The notes beneath the pieces are model-generated. The model was given only the letters and a program-made list of their open reading frames with translations, did no database searches and had not been told where the DNA came from. A stretch of 64,000 nt of DNA from Clostridiales bacterium. Its GTDB lineage: Bacteria > Bacillota > Clostridia > Oscillospirales > Oscillospiraceae. The stretch is taken from the NCBI GenBank assembly GCA_004557735.1, contig SFFV01000004.1, forward strand, positions 62,001-126,000. The letters run 5' to 3'. Below, piece by piece: positions 25,666 through 37,731 of the stretch. Every line of letters starts with the position of its first letter. Position 1 is the first letter of the stretch. A program made the translations under genes and the position numbers.

Positions 25666-25946
25666 CATAAATGTGCAAGATGCAGAGCAAACCATGCAAC
25701 CACCCCGGCGATGGCGCCCGCCGCGGCGTAGAGCGGCGCGCGCAGTCGGGCGAAGAGTCTGCCGCCCGTGCTTTTGCCGCCGCCGAGATAGCCTTCCGCC
25801 GCAGCGCGCGCCTGACGCAGCACGTCCTTTTCGCTTATGCCGGACTGCCCGGCAAAATCCTCGCGGATGATGAATATGGCCTGCTCAAACACCTTTGGGT
25901 CCGGCGATTTTACGACGATGACTCTTTTGGAGATTCCTTTGACCAC
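25665..25946 (-). CDS. Small conserved protein encoded downstream of spoIIE
   Basis: About 93 residues from GTG 25946 (reads MVKGISKRVIVVKSPDPKVF), preceded by GGGAGGAGGAAGAG with somewhat long spacing; an ATG at 26075 overlapping spoIIE would give 136 residues with a basic, unlikely N-terminus. The N-terminal half looks like a small alpha/beta fold; the C-terminal half ends in one hydrophobic helix (LYAAAGAIAGVVAWFALHL), so it is probably tail-anchored. I recall similar short proteins in Clostridia but no function. It lies 125 bases after spoIIE on the same strand. Confidence 0.7.
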   Translation of the reverse strand: MVKGISKRVIVVKSPDPKVFEQAIFIIREDFAGQSGISEKDVLRQARAAAEGYLGGGKSTGGRLFARLRAPLYAAAGAIAGVVAWFALHLAHL

Positions 25947-26071
25947 GGGGAACTCTTCCTCCTCCCGGCAGCGGTTCTTCTCCAAGCATAACCGGTTTTT
26001 GCCGTCCTTATTCGGTTTCCGGCGCACTTTTCCGAACCGCAGCCACCCGCGCCGCAGACGTTCCCTTCCGC

Positions 26072-28405
26072 TCATTTGCGTTCCTCCAGCCGAATGGCGA
26101 GAACGGTCATGTCGTCCTTGTAGCCGTAGCGTTCTCCTGCCTCATGCACGACGCTGCGGGCAAGCGCGCGCATATCCGTTCCGTCGTCATCGAGCAGCAG
26201 CCGGCGCAGCCACGCATCATCCTCCCGCGTCACGACGCCGTCGCTCGCGATGACCGCGAGCGCCCCGGGCCGGATATGCAGCCGCACAACGTCCGGCGGC
26301 TCGCCTTCCCCCGCAAGTATGCCTGCCGCCATTGTCACGCCCTTGACACGGCGGACGGTGCGTCCGCTGCGGATGTACGAGGGTGCGGCGCCGTATTTAT
26401 AGAATCCCGCCTGACCGGTAAAGAGGTCGATACACATGAGATCGACGGCCGCATAGCCCCAGCTCTCGCCGCCTTTCAGAAGCATGACGGAGTTTAATAT
26501 CTTCATCGCCGTAGCGGGCTCCACACCGGAGCGGAGAAACCGCTCGAGAATGCGTACTGCCGATATGGACTCTTTCGCCGCCTGCTCGCCGCTGCCCATG
26601 CCGTCCGAGAGAAGCACGCACAGCACGCCCTGCTCGGTTTTGAAATACGTCCCCCGGTCGCCGGAGACCGGCTCTCCCTCTTTCTTTACCGCCGCCACGC
26701 CAACCGACACGGCGAGGGGTTCGGCTTCGAGCAGCACAAGGCGCGTATCGTCCCGATTGAACGACGCCGGGCGGCACATGCGGACGCCCAGCGCGTCGGA
26801 GACCTCCTGCATATAGTCCGCTTCGTGAAAGAGGATCGGGAGCCTTGCGCTCTCGATCACGGCGCGGAGCCGTCCCGTCGGGTCACGAAAGACGGATACC
26901 GCCGCGTCGATATCGAGCGAGTTGAGGTACCGGACGAGCCGCCGCTCGGCGATCGTGTCTGAACCGTTCGCACAGCGCAGATCCTCGCTGATTGCGTCGA
27001 GCACCCCGGCGAGATACCGGTACTGTCCGTACGCCGCCATGCGGTTTTCCCGCAGCCGGGAGCGAAGCTGGCGTCGGTAGATAAGCGCGCGAAGCTCCGA
27101 GTTGACCGCCGCGGTGAACGGCGCGGCGCTTTTGCAGCGCTCCCGGAAGCGTGCCGGAAGATCCGCCAGCTCCAGATGTCCCCGGCGGCGCATAGCCGCG
27201 GTGGCGTCGTTCAGGAGCGTAAGCGTGTCCATATAGTTTTCCTGCCAGCATTTTTCCTTCCGCGGGCAGTGAGCGCAGATCTCCTCCGCCGCACGGTCGT
27301 ACACGGTGGCGATGTCGGCGTCGTTTTCCTTGCTCTCCACGCTGCGGCGCACCGTTTCGTACAGCTCGCGGAAGGCGTCCGCCAGGGCGCGCATCTGTCC
27401 GGCGGTATACCGGCGCATGCCTCGCTCGCCCTCGCCGAGAGCCGGGCGCTGCACCATGGAGACGATGAACGTCATCGTCTTTGCCGGGAGCACGAAGAAA
27501 ATCACCGAGGCGCAGAACGCCTCATACAGCGCCGGGAGGCATGGGTTCGTGTCCCAATGCCAGAATACGGCGAGCGTGTTGGCTGCAAGGAAAGTCAAAA
27601 GAAACACGAGCCGTCCCTGCCGCTTGAGAACGCCAGACATCAGCCCCGCGAAGCCGTAGCAGATCGTGAAGATCGGCGTTGCGGGGGACGCGAGATCCAT
27701 TGACAGCCCCGTGATGACGCCGATGAGAGCGCCCTCCGCCGCGCCTGCGCCGAACGAGGAAATCATCACGCACAGCACCGCCGCCGCGCGGCCAAGGCAG
27801 AGAACGTCCATGATCGTGACGCGCGCAAGCGCCATCAGCACGCAGCAGAGAATCAGCACGCCCCCGGCCTCCCGCCGCAGCTCCTCCCGTTCCAGCCGCA
27901 GCCGTTCGGCGGTGAGCGCCATGTGGAAGAGATAGGCCGAAAGCCCCGTGAGCACGACTTCCGTGGCAAGATCGACCGCTACGGAGAGCTGCAGGAGCTT
28001 ATCAAAGGCATTAAGAGCGCCGGTAGCGCCCATCACAGCGGCGGCAACCGCAGGCATGAACCACGCCCGGTGCGCGATCGCCGTCTCCCGCAGAAGAAAT
28101 GCCGTCGTAAAAACGAGCACGAGCGCCGCCATATACCGAAGCGCCCACGCGAGCGAGCCGGAGACGAGATACCCTGCCGCCGCGCCGAGGACGCACGCGA
28201 GCCCGCCGAGCGCGCCGCCCGAGCGCGCCGCCATTGCCACGCCGAACGGCGCGCACGAACCAAATACGCGCACGCATCCCGTCACGAAGCCCAGCGCAAA
28301 ATGCGTGCCGAGCGAGGCGGCTTTGATCGCCGCGGGTCGGTTGATCCGCAGCGTCTCCCCTTTCCACGGATTGCGCAGCAGGACGGTCTTATCTCCCAAT
28401 GACAT
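26072..28405 (-). CDS. spoIIE: Stage II sporulation protein E (SpoIIE phosphatase)
   Basis: About 777 residues. Residues 35-310 hold roughly ten membrane helices; 320-540 is the cytosolic linker region with CAHCPRKEKCW cysteines; the C-terminal 220 residues form the PP2C phosphatase (LSDGMGSGEQAAKES and VIASDGVVTREDD carry the metal aspartates). It dephosphorylates SpoIIAA in the forespore and so activates sigma-F. MSLGDKTVLLRNPWKG marks the family start; an upstream ATG at 28438 is less likely. Its presence indicates endospore formation. A terminator separates it from the mreB-like gene. Confidence 0.95.
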   Translation of the reverse strand: MSLGDKTVLLRNPWKGETLRINRPAAIKAASLGTHFALGFVTGCVRVFGSCAPFGVAMAARSGGALGGLACVLGAAAGYLVSGSLAWALRYMAALVLVFTTAFLLRETAIAHRAWFMPAVAAAVMGATGALNAFDKLLQLSVAVDLATEVVLTGLSAYLFHMALTAERLRLEREELRREAGGVLILCCVLMALARVTIMDVLCLGRAAAVLCVMISSFGAGAAEGALIGVITGLSMDLASPATPIFTICYGFAGLMSGVLKRQGRLVFLLTFLAANTLAVFWHWDTNPCLPALYEAFCASVIFFVLPAKTMTFIVSMVQRPALGEGERGMRRYTAGQMRALADAFRELYETVRRSVESKENDADIATVYDRAAEEICAHCPRKEKCWQENYMDTLTLLNDATAAMRRRGHLELADLPARFRERCKSAAPFTAAVNSELRALIYRRQLRSRLRENRMAAYGQYRYLAGVLDAISEDLRCANGSDTIAERRLVRYLNSLDIDAAVSVFRDPTGRLRAVIESARLPILFHEADYMQEVSDALGVRMCRPASFNRDDTRLVLLEAEPLAVSVGVAAVKKEGEPVSGDRGTYFKTEQGVLCVLLSDGMGSGEQAAKESISAVRILERFLRSGVEPATAMKILNSVMLLKGGESWGYAAVDLMCIDLFTGQAGFYKYGAAPSYIRSGRTVRRVKGVTMAAGILAGEGEPPDVVRLHIRPGALAVIASDGVVTREDDAWLRRLLLDDDGTDMRALARSVVHEAGERYGYKDDMTVLAIRLEERK

Positions 28406-28523
28406 AGATCTACCCCCAACAGAATATAAGACAAGCATAGCCCGCCCGGGTAGTAAAGGCGGTCGTTCGGCGCTGTCATATTGGGGTTTTTCCGCCTTGG
28501 AAATGACCGGAAATAACCGGTGA

Positions 28524-28559
28524 AAAGAAAAGGAAAAGACCCGCCGTGAGGCGGGTCTT
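28524..28559 (-). terminator. Terminator after the mreB-like gene
   Basis: Arms AAGACCCGCC and GGCGGGTCTT, 4-base loop, followed on the minus strand by TTTCCTTTTC. Confidence 0.8.
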
Positions 28560-28576
28560 ACTGTGTTGGAAAATGC

Positions 28577-29629
28577 TTAGCTGCCGGATTTGTCGAGCTG
28601 GCGCTGGCGGGCAAAATTCTGCATGCCGTCGGTCATGGAGTCGAGACGGCTGAGCATGCGGCCCGCGCCGTAGGCCGTGCAGGAGAGCGCGTCGTCCGCA
28701 ACGTGTGCTTCGATGCCGGTGCGCTCGGTGACGAGACGGTCGATGCCGTACAGGAGGCTGCCGCCGCCGGACATGACGATGCCGTTTTCGGAGATATCCG
28801 CCACCAGCTCCGGCGGCGTGCGCTCAAGCACCATGTGGACGGTCTCGAGAATGGTCTCCGTCGGCTCGGCGAGCGCCTCGACCATTTCATCGGAGTTGAG
28901 CGTGATGGTGCGCGGGAGGCCGGTCATCAGGCAGCGGCCCTTGACCTCCTCATAGCTGACCTCGGGGCGCTCCTTGACGCAGCCGATGCTCTTTTTGAGC
29001 TCCTCCGCCGTGCGCAGACCGATGAGCAGGTTGTGCTTGCGCCGGACGTATTTGACGATGGCTTCGTCAAACGCCGCGCCCGCCGTTTTGATGGATTCGG
29101 ACTCCACCACGCCGTTGAGCGATACGACTGCCGCTTCCGTTGTGCCGCCGCCGATATCGATGATCATATGGCCGTCCGGACGGTTCACATCCAGCCCCGC
29201 GCCGACCGCCGTAGCGACCGCCGAGGGGACAAGATATACCTTGCGTCCGCCCGCCTCGATGACGGCGTTCACGATCGCGCGCTCCTCCACGCCGGTGATG
29301 CTGCCCGGTACGCATACGAGCACGCGCGAGCGGAACAGGCTGAAGCTCGTCACGCGGCGGATGAATTCGCGCAGCATTTCGCAGGTCATGTCATAATCGG
29401 AGATAACGCCCGCGGAAATGGGGTGCACGGAGACGATGTTCGCCGGCGTGCGGCCGAGCATTCTCCGCGCGTCCTCGCCGACCTTGAGCACGCGGCCGGT
29501 CTGACGGTCCATCGCCACGACCGTCGGCTCGCGCAGACGGATGCCGCTCCCGGCGACATAGAGGATGGTGGTATCGGTGCCGAGATCGATGGCAATATCT
29601 TTTTCGATGATGGAGGACAGAATAGGCAT
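28577..29629 (-). CDS. MreB/Mbl-family actin-like protein
   Basis: 350 residues. Actin-fold nucleotide motifs: IAIDLGTDTTILY (phosphate 1), MIIDIGGGTTEAAVV (phosphate 2) and GIVMSGGGSLLYGID (adenosine). It polymerises under the membrane to guide wall synthesis in rod-shaped cells. Start ATG 29629; a TTG two codons earlier is unlikely. It sits downstream of comF rather than with mreC/mreD, so it is probably a paralogue rather than the main MreB. A 36-base gap separates it from comF. Confidence 0.92.
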   Translation of the reverse strand: MPILSSIIEKDIAIDLGTDTTILYVAGSGIRLREPTVVAMDRQTGRVLKVGEDARRMLGRTPANIVSVHPISAGVISDYDMTCEMLREFIRRVTSFSLFRSRVLVCVPGSITGVEERAIVNAVIEAGGRKVYLVPSAVATAVGAGLDVNRPDGHMIIDIGGGTTEAAVVSLNGVVESESIKTAGAAFDEAIVKYVRRKHNLLIGLRTAEELKKSIGCVKERPEVSYEEVKGRCLMTGLPRTITLNSDEMVEALAEPTETILETVHMVLERTPPELVADISENGIVMSGGGSLLYGIDRLVTERTGIEAHVADDALSCTAYGAGRMLSRLDSMTDGMQNFARQRQLDKSGS

Positions 29630-29665
29630 AGTCAAATTCCCTTCAAATCAAAAGCGATTTTTCTG

Positions 29666-30319
29666 TTATTCTTCCCGATGGCAGGCAAGAGCCGCGCCGC
29701 AAACGCTCACAGCCCCGGCGGTCAGCAGCATGCGCGCACATTCGGAGAGCGTGGAACCGGTGGTGATGATATCGTCGATAAGCAGTATTCTCTTGCCGCG
29801 TACCGCGTCCGCGCTTCGGACAACGTAGCAGCCGGAGATGTTTGCCCGGCGCTCCTCCGGGGTGCGAAGCCGGGACTGCGGCGAAACGTCCCTCGCCTTC
29901 CGCAGCAGGGGCACAGCCTTTGTTCCGAGCGCTTCCGCCGCCGCTTCCGCGAGAAGCCGCGCCTGATCGTACCCGCGGCGGCGATAACGCTTTGCGCTCA
30001 GCGGCACCCACGAGATGAGATCGAACCCGTCAATGCCGCGGCGGAGCAGATCCTCGCCGATCATCCGGCCGAAAACCTTTCCGCGCGACGGGGCGTTTCG
30101 AAACTTATAGGCGAGCATGCCCTGCCGCACCGGCTCCTCGTAGTAAAAGGGCGCGGTGTAGGCGCGGACGAAGTCGCATTTGCGCTCGGTATCCGCCGCG
30201 CGCGGCAGCGCTTTGCGGCAGGCGCTGCACACACCGTCCCCGCTTTCCTCCAAAATCGCGCCGCAGAAGGCGCAGCGCGGCGGAAAGAAAAAGTCGAGAA
30301 CGCAGTCTTTCAGGCTCAT
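29666..30319 (-). CDS. comF: ComF-family phosphoribosyltransferase-like protein
   Basis: 217 residues. An N-terminal zinc finger (CAFC and CSAC) precedes a type I phosphoribosyltransferase fold with the PRPP loop ILLIDDIITTGSTLSE. Members help DNA uptake during transformation or have a less clear role in DNA processing. GGAGAGG overlaps the end of recD2 and the start is one base after the recD2 stop, so translation is coupled. The neighbours recD2 and uvrA fit a DNA-processing operon. Confidence 0.92.
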   Translation of the reverse strand: MSLKDCVLDFFFPPRCAFCGAILEESGDGVCSACRKALPRAADTERKCDFVRAYTAPFYYEEPVRQGMLAYKFRNAPSRGKVFGRMIGEDLLRRGIDGFDLISWVPLSAKRYRRRGYDQARLLAEAAAEALGTKAVPLLRKARDVSPQSRLRTPEERRANISGCYVVRSADAVRGKRILLIDDIITTGSTLSECARMLLTAGAVSVCGAALACHREE

Positions 30320-30320
30320 A

Positions 30321-32585
30321 TCAGACCTCTCCGGCCAGACGGGCGCGCAGCCCGCTGTACCGGCGCGTTTTGCGGCCGTTTTCGATCATGGCCTGCACGA
30401 TCGCCGTTTCGCCGACTATGACAAGAAGCTCTCTCGCGCGCGTGACGGCGGTATAGAGAAGATCGCGGCTCAAAAGCCGGGCCGGGGCGCGGCCGACCGC
30501 CAGAACAACGGCGCGGTATTCGCTGCCCTGCGCCTTGTGCACCGTAACGGCGAAAGCATGATCCAGCTCGCCGAGCTGTTCAAAGGCATACCACGCGAGC
30601 TTTTCGTCAAAGTCGATCCAGATAAGCTCGTTTTCGGTATCGATGCGCAAAACCGTTCCGAGATCGCCGTTGAAGATGCCCGTTCCGACCTCGGGGGCCG
30701 AGCCGGGCGCCATTTCTCCGGCCATGATCGCTTCGGCGTCTCCGCCTTTACACCATACTATATCATAGTTGTTCCGGATTTGCATCACCCGATCGCCCTC
30801 CCGGAACACAGTTTCGCCAAATTTTTTTTCTTTTTTTCCCGGCGCGGGCGGATTAAGCGCCTGCTGTAAGCGCTCATTGAGCGAGAAGGTGCCGGATTCG
30901 CCCTTGCGCGTCGGCGTCAGAACCTGAATATCGCCGGACGGAACGCCCATGCCGCGCGGCAGCCGCTCGCTGCAAAGCTCGGCCACCGTCGCGGCCAGAC
31001 GCTCGCCCGAGGGACGCTGCAAAAAGAAGAAATCCCCCTTATTTTCGCGCAGCTCCGGCGTTTCGCCGCGGTTGATGCTGTGGGCGTTGCGGATAATGCG
31101 GCTCTCCCCGCTCTGGCGGAATATCTCCGTCAGACGCACCGCCGCGACCGCATGCGAGCGGAGCACGTCGAGGAAGAAGCTCCCCGGCCCGACGCTCGGC
31201 AGCTGGTCGGCGTCGCCCACAAGCACGAGACGGCAGCCCTTCGGCAGCGCCTTCAAAAGCGCCTGTATCAATGTTATGTCAACCATAGAGCACTCGTCCA
31301 GAATGACCGCGCCGCAGCGGAGCGGATCGCTCTCGTTTTTTCGGAACGTAAGCTCGTCCCCCTCGGCGGCCCACGCAGCGCCGAGCAGGCGGTGGATGGT
31401 ATAGGCCTCCCGGCCGGTCAGCTCGGTCATGCGCTTGGCGGCGCGGCCGGTCGGCGCGGCGAGAAGGCAGTCGATCTTCATATCGTCATAGAGGCGGAGG
31501 ATCGCGCGGATGATGGTGGTTTTGCCGGTGCCGGGGCCGCCGGTGACGGCAAGCAGCCGCCGCTCGCAGGCCAGACGGATGGCCTCCTTCTGCTGCGCGG
31601 CGTAGCGCATGCCGGTCTCGCGTTCCAGCTCGGCGATACGCTCGTCCACGTTCTTCTTTGCCGGGACGGCGTCCTGCGCCATGGCGCGGAGTGCAGCGGC
31701 GGTGTAGGTCTCGGCCTCATACAGCCGCCGGAGATACGCCGCGTTCACGCCCGCCACAACCTCCTGCACGATCTCACCCTCGTCGGCGAGAACGTCAAGA
31801 CATTCCTCCGCGGCCTCGGTCTCCACGCCGATGAGCTGCGCCGTTGCCGCGACGAGCTTTTCGCGCGGGAGAAAGCTGTGGCCGTTATTGAGATTATGTA
31901 CCATTTCAAAAATGAGCGCCGCGGCAATGCGCGGAGGACTGTCCTCCTCAAAGCCGAGCGAGAGCGCGAGCGCGTCGGCCTCGTCAAACTGTCCGCCGAT
32001 CCGGTCGGATGCGATAATATAGGGGTTGGACTTCACAAGCTCGAGCGCACCGTCGCCGTAGAGCTTATAGAGCCGCATGGCGTATTCGGGCTTGAGGCCG
32101 TTCGCGGCGAGGAACTCCATCAGGAGACGCATGCCGGTCTGGCGGCGGAACGTTTCGGACATGTCCCGCGCGCGGCGCGCGCTGATACCCTTGATTTCGG
32201 CGAGCTTCTCGGGGCTGTCGGACAAGATCTCCAGCGTATGCGAGCCGAAGCGGTTCACGAGCACCGCCGCCGTCGCCGGGCCGATGCCGCGCACCGCGCC
32301 GGAGGCGAGATATTCATAGATGTGCTTCTCCCCCACCGGCAGCGAGCGCATCGCCGAGGACGCCTTGAACTGTTCGCCGTGGCTCGGGTGGCGCTCCCAC
32401 ACGCCCTCGACCGTCAGCCCCTCGCCGGGCGCGGCGAACGGCAGGCAGCCCACGACCGTCACCGGCTCGTCGCCGCCGACGTCGAGACGGAGAACGGTGT
32501 AGCCGTTCTCCTCGTTCTGGAAGATCACGCTTTTTACCGTTCCGGTGAGCTGTAAGGAGCTGCGGAGTTCGTTTGCTTCGTCCAT
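30321..32585 (-). CDS. recD2: RecD2-type 5'-3' DNA helicase
   Basis: 754 residues. The N-terminal region begins GTVKSVIFQNEENGYTVLRL as in Bacillus YrrC, followed by helix-hairpin-helix repeats around 90-180 (GIGPATAAVLVNRFG). The helicase core has Walker A GGPGTGKTTIIRA, Walker B VILDECSMVD, GDADQLPSVGPG and the C-terminal YTAVTRARELLVIVG. It acts without RecBC in these bacteria, in repair and replication-fork processing. Start ATG 32585; the open frame upstream overlaps the small membrane-protein gene and is rejected beyond this ATG. Confidence 0.95.
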   Translation of the reverse strand: MDEANELRSSLQLTGTVKSVIFQNEENGYTVLRLDVGGDEPVTVVGCLPFAAPGEGLTVEGVWERHPSHGEQFKASSAMRSLPVGEKHIYEYLASGAVRGIGPATAAVLVNRFGSHTLEILSDSPEKLAEIKGISARRARDMSETFRRQTGMRLLMEFLAANGLKPEYAMRLYKLYGDGALELVKSNPYIIASDRIGGQFDEADALALSLGFEEDSPPRIAAALIFEMVHNLNNGHSFLPREKLVAATAQLIGVETEAAEECLDVLADEGEIVQEVVAGVNAAYLRRLYEAETYTAAALRAMAQDAVPAKKNVDERIAELERETGMRYAAQQKEAIRLACERRLLAVTGGPGTGKTTIIRAILRLYDDMKIDCLLAAPTGRAAKRMTELTGREAYTIHRLLGAAWAAEGDELTFRKNESDPLRCGAVILDECSMVDITLIQALLKALPKGCRLVLVGDADQLPSVGPGSFFLDVLRSHAVAAVRLTEIFRQSGESRIIRNAHSINRGETPELRENKGDFFFLQRPSGERLAATVAELCSERLPRGMGVPSGDIQVLTPTRKGESGTFSLNERLQQALNPPAPGKKEKKFGETVFREGDRVMQIRNNYDIVWCKGGDAEAIMAGEMAPGSAPEVGTGIFNGDLGTVLRIDTENELIWIDFDEKLAWYAFEQLGELDHAFAVTVHKAQGSEYRAVVLAVGRAPARLLSRDLLYTAVTRARELLVIVGETAIVQAMIENGRKTRRYSGLRARLAGEV

Positions 32586-32875
32586 AGTGTCACATTCCCC
32601 TGTCCCAGCGTCAGGCGCCGGGCAATTTCTCTCGTTTCCTCGTCCATGCCGTCGTCGAGCAGCACGATCTTTCCGAAAAGCACGCCGTCGGCGATCAGCC
32701 ACAAAAGGCCGTCCACCGTCGCTTCCAGTTCCGGCGACGCGCCGGAGACGCGCAGGACAAGCTCAAGGCTCTGTCCCTTCCCTCGGCGCACCGGCGTGAG
32801 CATCACGCCGCGCAGCTTCCAGCAGAGAAGGAGCACCGCCGCCGCGATCAGAAACGCCAATATCCATTTTCCCAT
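32534..32875 (-). CDS. Small single-pass membrane protein overlapping recD2
   Basis: 113 residues with an N-terminal membrane helix (WILAFLIAAAVLLLCW) and a small soluble domain with alternating hydrophobic strands (LELVLRVSGASPELEATVDG, GKIVLLDDGMDEETREIA). It starts after GGAGGG and overlaps the recD2 start by 52 bases in another frame, an overlap that suggests coupled translation. I do not recognise a named family. It lies between uvrA and recD2 on the same strand. Confidence 0.78.
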   Translation of the reverse strand: MGKWILAFLIAAAVLLLCWKLRGVMLTPVRRGKGQSLELVLRVSGASPELEATVDGLLWLIADGVLFGKIVLLDDGMDEETREIARRLTLGQGNVTLWTKQTNSAAPYSSPER

Positions 32876-32921
32876 ACCGCCATCCCTCCGGTATTATCCT
32901 ATGAGGGACGGCGGGAAAGGT

Positions 32922-35765
<2,844 letters not shown>

Positions 35766-35804
35766 AGTGTGCCTCTTTTGGAAAAAGAAATTATCAAGCA
35801 TTTT

Positions 35805-35833
35805 ATTATACTTTATTTTGTAATTGCTTTCAA
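35805..35833 (-). promoter_or_regulatory. Promoter of the uvrA-recD2-comF string
   Basis: Minus strand: TTGAAA, 17-base spacer, TATAAT. Its position rules out the ATG at 35801 as the uvrA start. Confidence 0.8.
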
Positions 35834-35879
35834 GAGGGATCGCATTCGGAAAAAAACGAAAAAAATCCGGAAAAAGTGC

Positions 35880-35908
35880 TTGACAAATTTGCGTATTTTT
35901 CGTATACT
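35880..35908 (+). promoter_or_regulatory. Promoter of the tRNA-Asp/tRNA-Thr unit
   Basis: TTGACA, 17-base spacer, TATACT, 13 bases before tRNA-Asp. Confidence 0.85.
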
Positions 35909-35921
35909 GACAAAGCCTTGA

Positions 35922-35998
35922 GGCCGAGTAGTTCAGTCGGTTAGAACGCTAGCCTGTCACGCTAGAGGTCGAGGGTTCAAGTCCCTTCTCGGTCGCCA
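35922..35998 (+). tRNA. tRNA-Asp (anticodon GTC)
   Basis: Acceptor GGCCGAG with CTCGGTC, discriminator G, encoded CCA. Anticodon arm CTAGC-CTGTCAC-GCTAG gives GTC. Confidence 0.97.
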
Positions 35999-35999
35999 C

Positions 36000-36022
36000 C
36001 ATGCCCCCTTCATCGGGGGCAT
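36000..36022 (+). other. Hairpin between tRNA-Asp and tRNA-Thr
   Basis: Arms ATGCCCCC and GGGGGCAT with a 6-base loop and no T run; probably a processing structure between the two tRNAs. Confidence 0.6.
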
Positions 36023-36029
36023 GACTTAT

Positions 36030-36105
<76 letters not shown>

Positions 36106-36106
36106 G

Positions 36107-36147
36107 AACCTCTGGAATCTTCGGATTTCAGAGGTTTTTGTTTTTTT
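36107..36147 (+). terminator. Terminator of the tRNA unit
   Basis: Arms AACCTCTG and CAGAGGTT, 14-base loop that can partly pair, followed by T-rich stretches (TTTTTG then seven T). Confidence 0.8.
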
Positions 36148-36177
36148 GAAAACGACCGGCAGCTTCGCTGCCGGTCG
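36141..36177 (-). terminator. Terminator of the permease/lyase island operon
   Basis: Perfect 11-bp arms CGACCGGCAGC and complement with a 3-base loop; on the minus strand it runs into TTTTC. Confidence 0.8.
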
Positions 36178-36203
36178 AGACCTTTACGCGCGAAATCAGG
36201 GGA

Positions 36204-37676
36204 TCATAAAACAGAAATACAAAGTATGCCCGCGAGCATAACGGCAATAGCGAGCGTAACGGCTACGATCAGACCTTTGCTCAAAGCCCAGCGCTGCCCA
36301 TCGGAATCGTTGAACATGTCGGTTCCAAACATGATGGCAGACTGTCCGCTTCCGCACGGCAAGAGGCACGCCGAGAGAGTGCCGATTCCGATGACCGCCA
36401 CAAAGACAGAAACATTGACGCCGTTTTGATACATAACGGTCGCCATAGGTGCAAGAGCCGTCAGCAAAATGATCGCGGTGGACGCATTGGAGAAGAACTG
36501 CGTTATGAAGCACCCCAGCAGAGACACGATAATTATCACCGGGATTGGCCCCATCTTTCCAAGAGTTCCCGAAAAAATGTCAAGAAGCCAGGTCGTCACG
36601 CCGCTCCCTTCAGCAGAAATTCCTCCGCCGACGACAAGGACGGAACCGACCGCAAAAATAACGTTCCAATTAACACCTTTGGCAAATGCAACGGCCGGAT
36701 TCATAATGGGCTTTCCGCCTATTCGGATCAGTGAAAGAACTGCAATCACAAGCGCCATAAACAGCGCCTGGCCCATATCATTTAGGAAGCCGTGCACAAA
36801 TGAGCCCTTAGGAAGAAGCATAACGATAAAGGGATGGAAAAACGAGATAACGATCGCAATAAGAATAACGATCTGATTGGGCTTGATTCGTTTGAATTCC
36901 TCAGTTTGCAAAGTTGTTACATCAAGTGCTTTGATTTTTGCGAGATCGAATTTGAAAACGAAACGCGCAACAAAGACAAGCAGCACAAATGATATGACCG
37001 CGATCGTTATGCTGGTCGTGAGATAGGTAGCGCCGCTCACGCTCGTCCCGATGGAAGCTAACGTGGAATTGAATATTCCGCTGTACAGCTCCGCATATGG
37101 TTTAAACGGGTACATGATTTCCGTGATCCCGGATAGGCCTACGACACTTATAAGCAGAAAACGAATCCAGTCATCCTGTTTTTTCATGCCGGTAACGGCA
37201 GCAACGTTTTCCAAAACGGTGATGGTAATCATCAGCGCCCCGAAAGAGCCGATGCAGGATCCAATCACAATAATGGCAAACAAAAAGCAGGCGGTAAAGA
37301 GGTAGGGCCGGCCATTGATGAATCTTCTGGAAAGAATCCATCTTACAAGAAATTCGCCGGTCCCGCTCTCCTCAAAAACATAAACCAAAACAAAAATGAA
37401 CAGTGCCTGTACAGTGAAACTTGAGCCTATGCTTCCCGTAATAACCGTTGCAGCGGTATAATAACCAGGAAGCGCGCATGCTGCTATGGACATTACGCTT
37501 GCCATGGACATAGGGATTCCAAAGGCGCACATAACGATCCATCCTATCAGAATTCCCAAATACTGGACGCCCATACGAGTAACGGACCCCCAAGTCGGGC
37601 AGACATAACCAAAGCCGAACATGAAAAAAACGCCGAGAATCGAAACGATTATATGTTTGCGGTTTACGCGTGTCAC
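36204..37676 (-). CDS. SLC13/DASS-type anion permease
   Basis: 490 residues, about twelve membrane helices with the inverted-repeat layout of divalent anion:sodium symporters. Helical hairpin motifs include GSCIGSFGALMITIT and FFSNASTAIILLTALAPMA, the SNT-like substrate loop of the second repeat being SNAST. Likely imports a di- or tricarboxylate. Start GTG 37676, eight bases after AGGAGG. It follows the lyase gene by 55 bases. Base composition is visibly more AT-rich than the genes on either side of the island, suggesting transfer. Confidence 0.85.
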   Translation of the reverse strand: MTRVNRKHIIVSILGVFFMFGFGYVCPTWGSVTRMGVQYLGILIGWIVMCAFGIPMSMASVMSIAACALPGYYTAATVITGSIGSSFTVQALFIFVLVYVFEESGTGEFLVRWILSRRFINGRPYLFTACFLFAIIVIGSCIGSFGALMITITVLENVAAVTGMKKQDDWIRFLLISVVGLSGITEIMYPFKPYAELYSGIFNSTLASIGTSVSGATYLTTSITIAVISFVLLVFVARFVFKFDLAKIKALDVTTLQTEEFKRIKPNQIVILIAIVISFFHPFIVMLLPKGSFVHGFLNDMGQALFMALVIAVLSLIRIGGKPIMNPAVAFAKGVNWNVIFAVGSVLVVGGGISAEGSGVTTWLLDIFSGTLGKMGPIPVIIIVSLLGCFITQFFSNASTAIILLTALAPMATVMYQNGVNVSVFVAVIGIGTLSACLLPCGSGQSAIMFGTDMFNDSDGQRWALSKGLIVAVTLAIAVMLAGILCISVL

Positions 37677-37731
37677 GGAATATTCCTCCTCATTGTCTAT
37701 TTAGTGTAACCATCAAAAAAGCCGGGCCACA

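Noticed and set aside
35766..35801. ATG 35801 as the uvrA start
   Set aside because: The -10 box TATAAT abuts it, so it cannot be in the mRNA with a leader; GTG 35765 has GAGG at good spacing.
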